Shown here one piece after another: positions 41,093 to 51,575 of a DNA stretch of 64,000 bases. The notes under the pieces are model-generated. The model saw only the letters and a list, made by a program, of their open reading frames with translations. It made no database searches and was not told where the DNA came from. Within the stretch, counting starts at the first letter, position 1. Every line of letters starts with the position of its first letter. This DNA comes from an uncultured SAR86 cluster bacterium (lineage in GTDB: Bacteria; Pseudomonadota; Gammaproteobacteria; Magnimaribacterales; Magnimaribacteraceae). The position numbers and the translations under genes were made by a program. The stretch lies in contig CACGNN010000001.1 in the NCBI GenBank assembly GCA_902574355.1, positions 235,165 through 299,164 of the forward strand, read 5' to 3'.

Positions 41093-42637
41093 ATGTCTGT
41101 CAAACATTATGATTGGTCAGCTTATCATGCTTACGTGAGGCCAACTAAGATAGCGATTCGTGATTTGAGTGCAAAACAAAGTCTTACTTACAAAGAGCTT
41201 GATGATAGAGCTTGTCTTTTAGCAAATTGGCTACAAAGAAAGGGTGTAGAAAAGGGTGATAGGGTAGCAATTTTATCTCAGAATTGTGCTGAATTTTTCG
41301 AACTAGAATTTGCATGTGCAAAAATAGGAGCTATTGAGCTCCCCTTAAATTGGCGATTAACAAAACCCGAACTGGAATATATTCTTAATGACAGCACGCC
41401 TAAAGTTCTTATCTATGATGTATCTTTTTCTGATATCTCAAACGAATTAGTAAAGGACTGTAATATTTCCAGCTCTTTGGAGATAAATAAGGAAGATTTA
41501 GAAAGCGAGTATGAAATTACTCTAAAGGAATCTAGTTTTGAATATGATCAACCGGAAATTACACAAGAAGATTTGATAATGATTATGTATACATCTGGTA
41601 CAACTGGTCACCCAAAAGGGGCGATGATTAATCATCAAATGCAACTGTATAATGTGATCAATCTTGCCTCACCTGCATTTGTATCTACGGATACTGTTCA
41701 GTTAGTAGTTTTACCGCTTTTTCATACCGGGGGTATGAACTGCTATGCAAATCCTGTTTTGCATGCTGGTGGGGAATTAATTCTTATTAGAGATTTTGAT
41801 CCTGGCTTAGCATTGTCAATTCTTGGAAATCCTGAATTTCAGGTATCTCATTTTTTTGCAGTTCCAGCCCCTTATCAATTCATGATGAATCATCCTGATT
41901 TTGATAGCACTGATTTATCAAGTCTGAAAGTTGCAGGAGTAGGTGGTGCTCCATGTGCTGAGGCAATACTCAGAACCTGGTCAGATAGAGGCGTTTCTAT
42001 GATTCAGGGTTGGGGTATGACTGAGACAAGTCCTGGAGGTATAGGACTTCCCGCCGAAGATGCTGAAAGAAAGTTAGGCTCAGCAGGAAAGCCACTTTTG
42101 CATACAGAAGTCAAAGTAGTTGACGATGAAGGTCAAGAGCTTCCTTGGGGGGAGGTAGGGGAGCTATATATAAGAGGTCCAAATATCACTCCAGGTTACT
42201 GGAATAATGAAGAAGCAACACAGAATTCTTTCGAAGGCGATTGGCTGAAAACTGGTGATGCTGCAAGATTCGATGATGAAGGGTTTATATATATCGTAGA
42301 TCGTTGGAAAGATATGTATATATCCGGCGGAGAAAATGTTTATCCAGCTGAAGTTGAAAATGTTCTTTACCAACTTCCTGAAATTGCCGAGGCAGCAATT
42401 ATTGGTGTACCAGACAATAGATGGGGTGAGACAGGTATAGCGTTTATCAGCCTCAAATCAGAACAAACCCTAGAAGAAAAAGATATCATAGAACATTGCC
42501 TAAAAAACCTCGCAAAATTTAAAGTTCCAAATTCAGTGAAATTTATAGATGCCTTGCCCCGAAATGCTACTGGTAAAGTCTTAAAAAGAAACTTAAGAGA
42601 TGATCTTCTTGGGTCAGATGCTCCAGCTATTTCTTAG
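41093..42637 (+). CDS. Acyl-CoA synthetase (AMP-dependent ligase)
   Basis: MYTSGTTGHPKGAMINH, GWGMTETSP, YIVDRWKDMYISGGENVYPAEVE, PRNATGKVLKRNLR. Confidence 0.95.
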   Translation: MSVKHYDWSAYHAYVRPTKIAIRDLSAKQSLTYKELDDRACLLANWLQRKGVEKGDRVAILSQNCAEFFELEFACAKIGAIELPLNWRLTKPELEYILNDSTPKVLIYDVSFSDISNELVKDCNISSSLEINKEDLESEYEITLKESSFEYDQPEITQEDLIMIMYTSGTTGHPKGAMINHQMQLYNVINLASPAFVSTDTVQLVVLPLFHTGGMNCYANPVLHAGGELILIRDFDPGLALSILGNPEFQVSHFFAVPAPYQFMMNHPDFDSTDLSSLKVAGVGGAPCAEAILRTWSDRGVSMIQGWGMTETSPGGIGLPAEDAERKLGSAGKPLLHTEVKVVDDEGQELPWGEVGELYIRGPNITPGYWNNEEATQNSFEGDWLKTGDAARFDDEGFIYIVDRWKDMYISGGENVYPAEVENVLYQLPEIAEAAIIGVPDNRWGETGIAFISLKSEQTLEEKDIIEHCLKNLAKFKVPNSVKFIDALPRNATGKVLKRNLRDDLLGSDAPAIS

Positions 42638-42665
42638 TATCAATATATAGCAATTTAATTATTTT

Positions 42666-43496
42666 ATGTCTCTATCAGAATTTTCATTAAAAGGTAAAAA
42701 GGCTTTAGTCATTGGTGCAAGAAGAAATATGGGGAAGGGTTTTGCCCTTGGACTTGCTGAAGCAGGGGCCGATGTTGCTGTCACAGATCTAAACATCGAA
42801 TCTGGTCAGCTTGATGCAGTTTGTAAAGAAATTAAGGCTATGAACAGGCAGTCTATCTGCATCAAGACAGATATTTCTTCTCAGCCAGATGTAAAAAGCA
42901 TGGTTGATCAAGTTATGCAGGAATTTGGAGGTATCGATATTTTGATGAATGTGGCTGTCATGTACCACATGAAATCAGTAGTGGATCTGGATGAAGAAAG
43001 TTGGGATATGCTCAGTAATGTAAATTTGAAGGGTTACTGGCTCACTATTCAGGAAGTGGCCCCAATAATGAAGAAGCAAAAAAGTGGAAGCATAATAAAC
43101 CTTACTTCGAGAGGTGGACTTAAGGCACATGCTGATAAAGCTATGGGAAACTACGCAATAGTTAAATCAGGTATAGCAATGATGACAAGACAGTATGCAA
43201 GATATCTCGGACCTCATAATATAAGAGTCAATGCCATTGCACCTTCTTTAGTCGAGTGGGAAGAATTTCCGGGTCAAGAAAATAGAGAAAATAAAACTAT
43301 AACTAAGGGAGAAGTAAAAAAAGAAATATCTGAAAAAGAGAAATTTGAAGCATGGTCTACTGGACCAGAAAATATTCCTTTAGGACGTGTTGCTACCTTT
43401 AATGAAATGGCAAATGCGGCTGTTTTCCTTGCTTCTGATGCATCTAGTTATGTAAACGGCACTATCTTAAATGTTGATGGCGGATACATGGCATGA
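42666..43496 (+). CDS. SDR family oxidoreductase
   Basis: KKALVIGARRNMGKGFALGLAEAGADVAVTDLN; YAIVKSGIAMMTRQYARYLGPHNIRVNAIAP; VNVDGGYMA-type C-terminus. Confidence 0.92.
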   Translation: MSLSEFSLKGKKALVIGARRNMGKGFALGLAEAGADVAVTDLNIESGQLDAVCKEIKAMNRQSICIKTDISSQPDVKSMVDQVMQEFGGIDILMNVAVMYHMKSVVDLDEESWDMLSNVNLKGYWLTIQEVAPIMKKQKSGSIINLTSRGGLKAHADKAMGNYAIVKSGIAMMTRQYARYLGPHNIRVNAIAPSLVEWEEFPGQENRENKTITKGEVKKEISEKEKFEAWSTGPENIPLGRVATFNEMANAAVFLASDASSYVNGTILNVDGGYMA

Positions 43497-44413
43497 TACA
43501 TAACTGGGAATTTAACCATCTCGGGATGATGGTCACAGATCGAGATGAAATATTGAACTACTATCAATCTATTGGACTTGGAGTAAGCGTAGGACCGCAA
43601 CCTTTATTGCCATACATGGAGGGTGAAGGAGAGATAACTTTTTTTAAAGAGCTTTATGGTGAACCTATCTCTCATAGATTTGTGACCGGGGGAGCGCATA
43701 ATTTTAAAGATGGCCAGTCACAAATTGGAAATTGTCAGTTGGAAGTTTATCCCATGCGACCCGGACCCGGCATGTTCATTAGCAGATATCTAGAGAAGAA
43801 GGGTGATGGAATTAATCACATAGCTTTTAATACGACAGATATTGAAAGAGATACTCAATTTTTTTTAGATAGAGGCTGCGAATTAGTTTTTAATGTTACA
43901 ACTAATGGCAAAATTGTAGAAAACTATATAGATACTAGATTACATGGAGATTTGATGATTTCTTTAAGGCCACCGGCAGATAACTGGGAAAAATCTTGGC
44001 GAAAAAATAATGAATCGCATCCTCTAGTCAATAAGTGGGAATTTTTAGGCATAGGAATATGTGTTAATGATTTAGAGTCTGCTTCTGGTTATTACTCGAA
44101 ACTAGGTTATAAGAAAATTGAAGAAAAGCAGGTCAGAAAAGAATGGCAAATAACCTCTGAAGAATTTTATGTAAGTAATGTACTTTTTGAATTGATACAG
44201 GCCGAAAAAGACAGCATTTATAAAAATTCATTAGCACAACGAGGTGATGGCGTGGCAGAAATGATATTTAAGGTTTCCAATCTGAAAAAAGAAATAGATT
44301 TACTTAAAATTAAAGGCGCTAAGATACTAAAAGTATCTGATGATAAGAAAACGGCTTATATTGATTCATGCATGAAAGGCAACTTACTTACTAGGCTTGT
44401 AGAAAAGAAATAA
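43493..44413 (+). CDS. VOC (glyoxalase/dioxygenase) protein with two VOC modules
   Basis: NHLGMMVTDRDEILNYYQSIGL...GINHIAFNTTDI and LGIGICVNDLESASGYYSKLGY. Confidence 0.82.
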   Translation: MIHNWEFNHLGMMVTDRDEILNYYQSIGLGVSVGPQPLLPYMEGEGEITFFKELYGEPISHRFVTGGAHNFKDGQSQIGNCQLEVYPMRPGPGMFISRYLEKKGDGINHIAFNTTDIERDTQFFLDRGCELVFNVTTNGKIVENYIDTRLHGDLMISLRPPADNWEKSWRKNNESHPLVNKWEFLGIGICVNDLESASGYYSKLGYKKIEEKQVRKEWQITSEEFYVSNVLFELIQAEKDSIYKNSLAQRGDGVAEMIFKVSNLKKEIDLLKIKGAKILKVSDDKKTAYIDSCMKGNLLTRLVEKK

Positions 44414-44415
44414 CC

Positions 44416-44553
44416 ATGGAATTTTCATCTTTCGTCGCTGCTATTTTCATATTTCTTATCTGCCTAATAGTTTCATTAAAGCCGAGTAAAATTATCACAA
44501 TTCTAGGCGCAGTTTTAATTATCCCTCTACTACTTTTCATTATCTATCAGTGA
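44416..44553 (+). CDS. Small membrane protein (45 aa), not in the ORF track
   Basis: MEFSSFVAAIFIFLICLIVSLKPSKIITILGAVLIIPLLLFIIYQ*; starts 3 nt after VOC stop. Confidence 0.5.
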   Translation: MEFSSFVAAIFIFLICLIVSLKPSKIITILGAVLIIPLLLFIIYQ

Positions 44554-44648
44554 CTAAGGTTACAGAGAGTCATCATTACGGAAAATAAACGAAAAGGTTG
44601 ACATTTAAAAAGAAGGATCAAACACATACTTGATTAAATTTGACCATA

Positions 44649-44667
44649 TACTACACTTTACGTAGTA
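44649..44667. promoter_or_regulatory. Short inverted repeat upstream of TonB receptor, possible operator
   Basis: TACTAC-N7-GTAGTA about 40 bp upstream of the receptor start. Confidence 0.25.
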
Positions 44668-44710
44668 ATTTAAATTATTCAAGAATGCGCGCTTAGTGGG
44701 GAGACCAAAG

Positions 44711-47308
44711 ATGTTTACAAAAATTCGTGAAAAGTTAAGCTTTTATTTATCAACTTTTATTTTATTAAATGCTTCTGCATTCGGTGGCTATGTTTTAGCT
44801 CAAGATGCTTTAGAAGAAATTGTAGTTACTGCAAGAAAAAAAGCAGAAAGTTTACAAGACGTGCCTTTGTCTGTTTCAGCTCTTAGAGAAAGCTCTCTTG
44901 AAGAACTTGGCGTAAATGTTTTTGAAGATTACTTACTCCAGCTTCCTAGCGTTACAGCTGGTGGAGCCGGTCCAGGAACAAGTACTATCTATATCAGAGG
45001 TCTTGCATCTACAACCCCTAATCTTACAACAGCAGGTGTCGGTGGTTTGGCTCCAAACGTATCATTTTATCTTGATGAGCAACCACTGGCTCAACCCGGT
45101 AGAAATCTAGATGTTTATGCAGCAGATATAAGCCGTATAGAAGTGTTAAAAGGACCACAAGGAACACTTTTTGGCGCTAGTTCACAAGCAGGTGTAGTTA
45201 GAATGATTACAAACAAACCCGTGATCGGTGAAAGTGAAACAAATATTGAAGTTGAATCTAGGTATATGTCAGAGGGAGCTAATGGAGGAAAACTTGAATT
45301 CGTTACTAATATGCCGATTGGAGACACTTCCGCAGCAAGACTAGTTGCATATAGAGACAGGAGAGGTGGTTATATTGATCAAGTAGCTGGCTCTGTTGAT
45401 GCAAGTGAATCCGCTCGTTTTAGGGCATCAGGGACCGTAAGAAGTAATGGATTGCCGGTTTCTGCTGCTAGAAACGGTTTTCAAGCTGGAGCTGATCTAT
45501 CCAGTGTGACTTTTGCTAAAGCAAATTCAATAGTTGAAGAAGATATTAATGATGTTGAGTATGAAGGTTTTAGATTGAGCTTTGCTCAAGAGTTAAATGA
45601 GAATTGGGATGCTCTTGTTTCGCGTTCTCATCAATCAATTGAATCTGATGGAGTGTTTTTTACTGATCCAACTTTAGGAGATCTTGAGATTCAAAGATAT
45701 CACGATGATCATCTTGAAGATAAATATGATAATACGAGTTTGACAATCGAAGGTTCTATTGGCGATCTTGAAGTTGTCTATGCTGGAGCTTACACAGATC
45801 GTCACTCAGATCAAATAATTGACTACACTGATTATCTTTTTGTAGGCCAATATCTACCTTATTACATTTGTGATTACTATGTTACTTATACTACATATGC
45901 TCCCGGAAATGTGCCTACTGGTTCTTGCCCGGCACCAGATATGTTTGTGGATTCTGTAACAGATACAGAGGTACAAACTCATGAAATAAGAATAAACGCA
46001 CCTATAAGCGATAATATGAGTTTAACTGCTGGTGCATTTATGAGCGATCTTGAATTGCTAGAACATAACATGTTCACTTATCCTGGTGCAGTCGAAAGTG
46101 ATATAGGTTGGGGAGTGAATTATGCCCTTACCGATACATCGGTCTACGGTTATCAAGCTCTTCTATCAAATGGAGCCCTCAAGTCAAAACAATACGCAGC
46201 TGCTGGTTGGAACTCCGGAAGAGGACCTTATATGCCGCCTGTTATGTTTATCAATGATATAAAGAGAACTGATAAACAGAAGGGTGTCTTTGGTGAACTA
46301 GCCATTGATCTATCTGATTCTATTGAGCTTACTCTTGGAGCTCGTTGGTATGATATAGAGGTTGATTTGGAAGGAAGTGCAAATGCATCATTCAGTACCG
46401 GATTTGGCGGAGGTGACCAACAAAGGTTTGGCACTAATCTATCTGCAGCATTTAATGAGCCGGGGGTTGTTACAGGTAATCCATTTATTGATGAATTGAA
46501 TTATCCTGATAAAGCCGAATCTGATGGGGTTATAGGTAAGGCTACACTCTCTTGGAATGTTTCTAATGATGTAATGTACTATGTGACGTGGTCAGAAGGT
46601 TTTAGGCCAGGCTTGTTAAATCGACCAGCTGGCCAATCAACACCAGATGGGTCATACACTGTTAGACCAGTTACTGACTCAGATGAAGTTACAAATTACG
46701 AATTTGGTTGGAAGACAGTTTTACAAGACGGTCGATTGAGATTTAATGGAAGTGTATTTTTGGTGGATATTTCAGGACTTCAAACAACAATTTTTGATCC
46801 AAGTATTGCAAATTTATTTTTCTCAGATAATGCCGCAGATGCTGATATTACCGGTCTGGAAGGAGACTTCCTTTATTATACAAATACAGATGGTCTCATA
46901 ATCTCAGGAGCTTTCTCGTTCTTAGATACTGAAATAAAGAAATCATTGACTACTAGTGATGTTCAGGCTGGAGAAGAATTAGCTTTTGCTCCAGGCATGC
47001 AAGCCAATGTTGCTGCAAGATACGAGTGGGGAATGTCTTCGGGCTTGCAGGGTCACTTACAAGGTCAAGTTGTTGCCTCTGACAAAAGTTATTCAGATAT
47101 TATTGAACCTAACAAAGCTAAACAGGATAGTTATAGTTATGCAAACCTAAGGGCAGGCATCAGTAATGATTCTTGGGTAGCTGAGATTTATGTTGATAAT
47201 ATTTCGGATGAAAGAGCTGAAATAAGCAATAATTATGTTTTTGATCGACAAAGAGTTGCAGTGATTAGGCCTATGACGGTTGGTTTAAGATTTAAGCTTA
47301 ATTATTAG
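44711..47308 (+). CDS. TonB-dependent outer membrane receptor
   Basis: Signal peptide, LEEIVVTARKKAESLQDVPLSVSAL TonB box/plug, LKGPQGTLFGASSQAGVVRMITNKP, C-term VGLRFKLNY; ATG at 44711 preferred to track GTG/TTG 44696. Confidence 0.95.
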   Translation: MFTKIREKLSFYLSTFILLNASAFGGYVLAQDALEEIVVTARKKAESLQDVPLSVSALRESSLEELGVNVFEDYLLQLPSVTAGGAGPGTSTIYIRGLASTTPNLTTAGVGGLAPNVSFYLDEQPLAQPGRNLDVYAADISRIEVLKGPQGTLFGASSQAGVVRMITNKPVIGESETNIEVESRYMSEGANGGKLEFVTNMPIGDTSAARLVAYRDRRGGYIDQVAGSVDASESARFRASGTVRSNGLPVSAARNGFQAGADLSSVTFAKANSIVEEDINDVEYEGFRLSFAQELNENWDALVSRSHQSIESDGVFFTDPTLGDLEIQRYHDDHLEDKYDNTSLTIEGSIGDLEVVYAGAYTDRHSDQIIDYTDYLFVGQYLPYYICDYYVTYTTYAPGNVPTGSCPAPDMFVDSVTDTEVQTHEIRINAPISDNMSLTAGAFMSDLELLEHNMFTYPGAVESDIGWGVNYALTDTSVYGYQALLSNGALKSKQYAAAGWNSGRGPYMPPVMFINDIKRTDKQKGVFGELAIDLSDSIELTLGARWYDIEVDLEGSANASFSTGFGGGDQQRFGTNLSAAFNEPGVVTGNPFIDELNYPDKAESDGVIGKATLSWNVSNDVMYYVTWSEGFRPGLLNRPAGQSTPDGSYTVRPVTDSDEVTNYEFGWKTVLQDGRLRFNGSVFLVDISGLQTTIFDPSIANLFFSDNAADADITGLEGDFLYYTNTDGLIISGAFSFLDTEIKKSLTTSDVQAGEELAFAPGMQANVAARYEWGMSSGLQGHLQGQVVASDKSYSDIIEPNKAKQDSYSYANLRAGISNDSWVAEIYVDNISDERAEISNNYVFDRQRVAVIRPMTVGLRFKLNY

Positions 47309-47328
47309 TATCTTATATACCTATAATG

Positions 47329-47356
47329 AAAGGGAGCAAATGCTCCCTTTTTGTTT
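47329..47356 (+). terminator. Rho-independent terminator after TonB receptor
   Basis: AAAGGGAGCA-AA-TGCTCCCTTTTTG with T tract. Confidence 0.85.
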
Positions 47357-47399
47357 CTTAATCAAATTAAAATAATGGAATTTGAAATCATAAAAAAAT

Positions 47400-49430
47400 A
47401 TGGATGAACCTAAATTCAGTACTGACGATACTTCTTTTGCAATTGATTTGAACGATGCAACTCAGGCAGTTAAAGAAAGCCGTTTTCAGGATGCTTATAA
47501 TTTATTATCTATAGTTCTTAAAGAACATCCCAAAAATATTGATTGCTTGTATCTCGCAAGTGTTTCAGCAAGATATTTAAGAAAATTTGAGGAATCCAAA
47601 AAATATATTGAGCATCTGCTAGTTAATGCTCCCGATATGGGCCGCGCTTATCAAGAACTTGCCCATCTTTATAGAGACATGGGCAATGAAGAGAAGGCGG
47701 TTAACCACTATAGGCAGGCATGCGAGCTCAATCCTGCACTACTTGCTTCATGGAATTTTCTTTATCAATACTTCCTAAAAAATAATAATCAACCAGCAGC
47801 TGATCACGCTTCTAGCCAGATAGAAAAATTAAAATCATTACCAGGTCCACTCTTATATATAGACCAGATTCTTAATGAAGGAAGATTAGGGTTAGCTGAA
47901 ACAAAATGCAGAGCTTTCCTTAAACAAAATCCAACTCATACTTATGCAATGTCTTTGCTTGCTGAAATAGCTAATAGACTAGGTTATTTTGATGATGCTG
48001 AATTCTTGCTTGAGAAGGCTGTTGAATTTAAACCAGATGATGGCGATTTAAGGCTTAAATATGCCGGCATCCTAAGAAAAAAACAAAAGTTTTCTAAAAC
48101 CATAGAACAGGTCGATATTTTATGTGATCAATATCCTGATAATTTAAATTATCAAGCACAAAAGGCTAGTGAAATAATGCAAAATGGTGGCCACGAAGAA
48201 GCTATTAGCTTGCTAAATGATATATTAGATAAAAACCCTTTTAACTTTAGTGTTTTGACTTCCAGAGGGCATGCTCAAAAAACTCTGGGTAGGACTGAGC
48301 AAGCAATTAAAAGTTACAAGTCTTCCTATAAAGTTAAACCAGATCATGGTGAAGCTTATTTTTCCTTATCGAATCTAAAGACTTATGCATTCACTAAAAA
48401 AGAATTAGATGAAATGAGGAGTCAAGTTATGAGAGTAGATTTATCATTGAGAGATAAAGCTTATTTTCATTTCGCTCTAGCTCAAGGATGCGAAGTAAAT
48501 GGTGAATTTGAAGAAGCCTTTCATCATTTAGTAAGAGGCAATCAAATTAAGAGAGATCAAAGTCAATATTCCATTGAAAGAATGGACAATGAATTAAATG
48601 CTCAAATAGATGTTTGTGATGATTCCTTTTTCAAAGATTTAGGCGACGGAGGATATCAAACTAAAGATCCGATATTTATACTGGGGTTGCCTAGAGCGGG
48701 ATCCACCTTGATAGAGCAGATCTTAGCATCACACTCGATGATAGATGGTACATTAGAACTTCCAAATATCCTCTCAATTGCACAAAGTCTAAGAGGTGAT
48801 GATATTTATGGAAAATTTGGCAATTATCCAAAAAGTATGAAATCCCTTAATCTTAATCAAAGAAAAGAATTAGGTAGAAACTTCATTGAAGATACAAGGA
48901 TGCACAGAAAAGATGCTCCTTTTTTTACAGATAAAATGCCCAATAATTTCAGGCACATTGGATTAATTCATTTGATTATGCCTAATGCAAAAATTATTGA
49001 TGCAAGAAGATATCCTCTCGACTGTTGTTTCAGTATGTTTAAACAACTTTTTGCACAGGGACAAGAGTTTACATACGGACTTGAGGAAGCTGGAAGCTAC
49101 TATAATAGTTATATCAAACTTATGAATCATTGGGATTCTGTTCTTCCGGGTAAGATACTGAGAGTAAATAATGAAGATGTAGTCGAAGATCTTGAGGGAC
49201 AAGTTTCCAACATCCTTGAATTTCTTGAGTTACCTTTTGAAGAGGAATGTATTTCCTTTTATGAAACTGAGAGATCAGTAAGGACTGCTAGTTCCGAGCA
49301 AGTCAGAAAACCTGTAAACAAAGAAGGTATGGGTAGATGGAAGCCTTATGCTAAATATTTAAAGCCCCTAGTTAAAACTCTAGATCAAGATCTTCTTAAG
49401 TCAGAAGATATTGCACATATCACTCAATAG
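47400..49430 (+). CDS. TPR-repeat protein fused to a C-terminal sulfotransferase domain
   Basis: Repeated TPR-like blocks (AYQELAHLYRDMGNEEKAVNHYRQACELNP), then PIFILGLPRAGSTLIEQILASH PAPS-binding motif. Confidence 0.9.
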   Translation: MDEPKFSTDDTSFAIDLNDATQAVKESRFQDAYNLLSIVLKEHPKNIDCLYLASVSARYLRKFEESKKYIEHLLVNAPDMGRAYQELAHLYRDMGNEEKAVNHYRQACELNPALLASWNFLYQYFLKNNNQPAADHASSQIEKLKSLPGPLLYIDQILNEGRLGLAETKCRAFLKQNPTHTYAMSLLAEIANRLGYFDDAEFLLEKAVEFKPDDGDLRLKYAGILRKKQKFSKTIEQVDILCDQYPDNLNYQAQKASEIMQNGGHEEAISLLNDILDKNPFNFSVLTSRGHAQKTLGRTEQAIKSYKSSYKVKPDHGEAYFSLSNLKTYAFTKKELDEMRSQVMRVDLSLRDKAYFHFALAQGCEVNGEFEEAFHHLVRGNQIKRDQSQYSIERMDNELNAQIDVCDDSFFKDLGDGGYQTKDPIFILGLPRAGSTLIEQILASHSMIDGTLELPNILSIAQSLRGDDIYGKFGNYPKSMKSLNLNQRKELGRNFIEDTRMHRKDAPFFTDKMPNNFRHIGLIHLIMPNAKIIDARRYPLDCCFSMFKQLFAQGQEFTYGLEEAGSYYNSYIKLMNHWDSVLPGKILRVNNEDVVEDLEGQVSNILEFLELPFEEECISFYETERSVRTASSEQVRKPVNKEGMGRWKPYAKYLKPLVKTLDQDLLKSEDIAHITQ

Positions 49431-49438
49431 AGGATTAT

Positions 49439-51028
49439 ATGAATCAAAATTTAAATAATGCCTCAACTTCTATAATAGGACCTAAGAAGGAAAAATTTTT
49501 AGGTTTAGATGTCAATTTTCCTGTTTTCTTGATCAGCTCTGGGTTGGCAATTCTTTTTTCTTGTTTGGTATTAATTTTCCCAGAAGCTTCAAATACCTTT
49601 CTTTCAAATAGCAGACAATTTGTTGTCAGTCAGTTTGATACTTTATTTACAGTTTCAATGTTGTCTTTTACCTTCATAATTTTCTTTTTAATTGTATCCC
49701 CTTTCGGAAAGATTAAACTCGGTGGAAAAGATACATCTCCAGAATTTAGTTTTTTATCATGGATTTGCATGTTATTCGCGGCGGGTGTGGGTATAGGAAT
49801 GACTTTTTATGGAGCTGCTGAACCTCTTTCTTACTACACTGGAGTCTTTGGAACGCCATTAAATATTACTCCAGAGACTGAAGAAGCGCGGAGATTAGCT
49901 TTTAGCGCAACAATTTTTCACTGGGGAATAAATGGTTGGTCTGTTTATGCAATCATAGGACTGTCACTTGCGTTCTTTTGTTATAACTGGAAATTACCTT
50001 TAACTATTCGTTCAATATTCTTCCCCCTTCTTGGTAATAAAATTTGGGGATGGCAAGGAGACTTTATAGACATAATAGCTGTTTTGGCTACTTTATTTGG
50101 TTTAGCTACTTCCCTAGGATTGGGTGCACAGCAAGCATCTTCAGGTTTATTTTATTTATTCAATTTACCTAATAATTTAGTCAGTCAGTCTTTGGTCATT
50201 ATTTTTATTTCCTCAGTAGCAATTTTTTCTGTTTATAGAGGCCTCGATAAAGGAGTGCGTATTTTAAGCAATTTAAATATAGCCTTGGCTATACTGTTAC
50301 TACTTTTTGTAGTTCTTGCAGGACCAACCTATCAAATAATCTCTTCTTACGGAGTAAATTTAATGGCATATTTTCAGGATATAGTATTTCTTAGCAATTG
50401 GGATAGACCTGAAGATAGAGATTGGTATCAAGATTGGACAATATTTTATTGGGCCTGGTGGATATCTTGGTCTCCTTTTGTAGGAATGTTTATTGCTCGT
50501 ATTTCTAAAGGAAGAACGATTAGGGAATTTTTAACTGTAGTCATGTTTGTACCTCTAATATTCAATTTAATTTGGTTTTCTTCATTTGGTGGAGCAGCAA
50601 TTTTTCAGTTTGAAGAAGGATTAGGTAAATTAAGTGAACCTGTTAGTGATATTTCTCTTGTACTATTTTATATGCTCGATAATTTACTCTTACCCACTTT
50701 CACAAGCTTATTTGCTCTTTTTATGTTGGTTCTCTTTTTTGTGACCTCGTCTGATTCAGGCTCGCTGGTCATTGATACGATAACTTCAGGAGGACAAGAT
50801 AATAATTCTAGTAAACAAAGAGTAATCTGGGCAATAATTCAGGGCTTAATAGCGATAGTGTTATTGGTAGGTGGAGGCTCTTATGCATTATCGGCAATTC
50901 AGTCGGGTGCAATATCAATGGCATTGCCATTTGTATTTATATTAATAGCTGCAACATTGAGTTTACTTCGAGGAGTCTATATAGAAGTATACGACTCAAA
51001 AAAAATGGAAGATTTACATGGAAGATAA
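49439..51028 (+). CDS. BCCT family betaine/choline/carnitine transporter
   Basis: FAAGVGIGMTFYGAAEPL, HWGINGWSVYAIIGLSLAF, FYWAWWISWSPFVGMFIARISKGRTIREF. Confidence 0.95.
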   Translation: MNQNLNNASTSIIGPKKEKFLGLDVNFPVFLISSGLAILFSCLVLIFPEASNTFLSNSRQFVVSQFDTLFTVSMLSFTFIIFFLIVSPFGKIKLGGKDTSPEFSFLSWICMLFAAGVGIGMTFYGAAEPLSYYTGVFGTPLNITPETEEARRLAFSATIFHWGINGWSVYAIIGLSLAFFCYNWKLPLTIRSIFFPLLGNKIWGWQGDFIDIIAVLATLFGLATSLGLGAQQASSGLFYLFNLPNNLVSQSLVIIFISSVAIFSVYRGLDKGVRILSNLNIALAILLLLFVVLAGPTYQIISSYGVNLMAYFQDIVFLSNWDRPEDRDWYQDWTIFYWAWWISWSPFVGMFIARISKGRTIREFLTVVMFVPLIFNLIWFSSFGGAAIFQFEEGLGKLSEPVSDISLVLFYMLDNLLLPTFTSLFALFMLVLFFVTSSDSGSLVIDTITSGGQDNNSSKQRVIWAIIQGLIAIVLLVGGGSYALSAIQSGAISMALPFVFILIAATLSLLRGVYIEVYDSKKMEDLHGR

Positions 51029-51536
51029 TCATTTAGAGGAAGCGCTAGTCGCAATTAGACGAGTAATGAGAGCTACTGAAATAAATTCATTGTCTTTAGC
51101 AAAAAAATCTCAGCTTACACCAACGCAACATATTGTTCTGCAGATCATTGCTAACAAGAAACACACAACACCAAGCCATATTTCATATATTACTACGTTG
51201 AGACATACAACCATTGCAACGGTCATCAATAAACTTCTATCTAGAGATCTAATCACAAGAGAGAAGGGTATAAATGATAAAAGGATTCAATATTTAAATA
51301 TAACTGAGGAAGGACTGAAGATACTTGAATCATCGCCAGATGTTTTACAAGATAAATTTAAAGAACAATTTTCTAGCTTAAATGACTGGGAGCAGAGCAT
51401 GATCGTATCCTGCTTACAAAGGGTAGCAAGATTTATAGATGCAGAAGAAATAGATGCTGCACCGATTTTAGATTATGGCGGCTTAAATGAAGAGCCAGAA
51501 GAATATCTGAATGAAGAACAAGATTCTTTTAAATAA
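51018..51536 (+). CDS. MarR family transcriptional regulator
   Basis: LTPTQHIVLQIIANKKHTTPSHISYITTLRHTTIATVINKLLSRDLITREKGINDKRIQYLNITEEG. Confidence 0.85.
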   Translation: MEDNHLEEALVAIRRVMRATEINSLSLAKKSQLTPTQHIVLQIIANKKHTTPSHISYITTLRHTTIATVINKLLSRDLITREKGINDKRIQYLNITEEGLKILESSPDVLQDKFKEQFSSLNDWEQSMIVSCLQRVARFIDAEEIDAAPILDYGGLNEEPEEYLNEEQDSFK

Positions 51537-51575
51537 AAGAAATTTCTTAAAATTTATAGCTTATTATCTGCAGGA

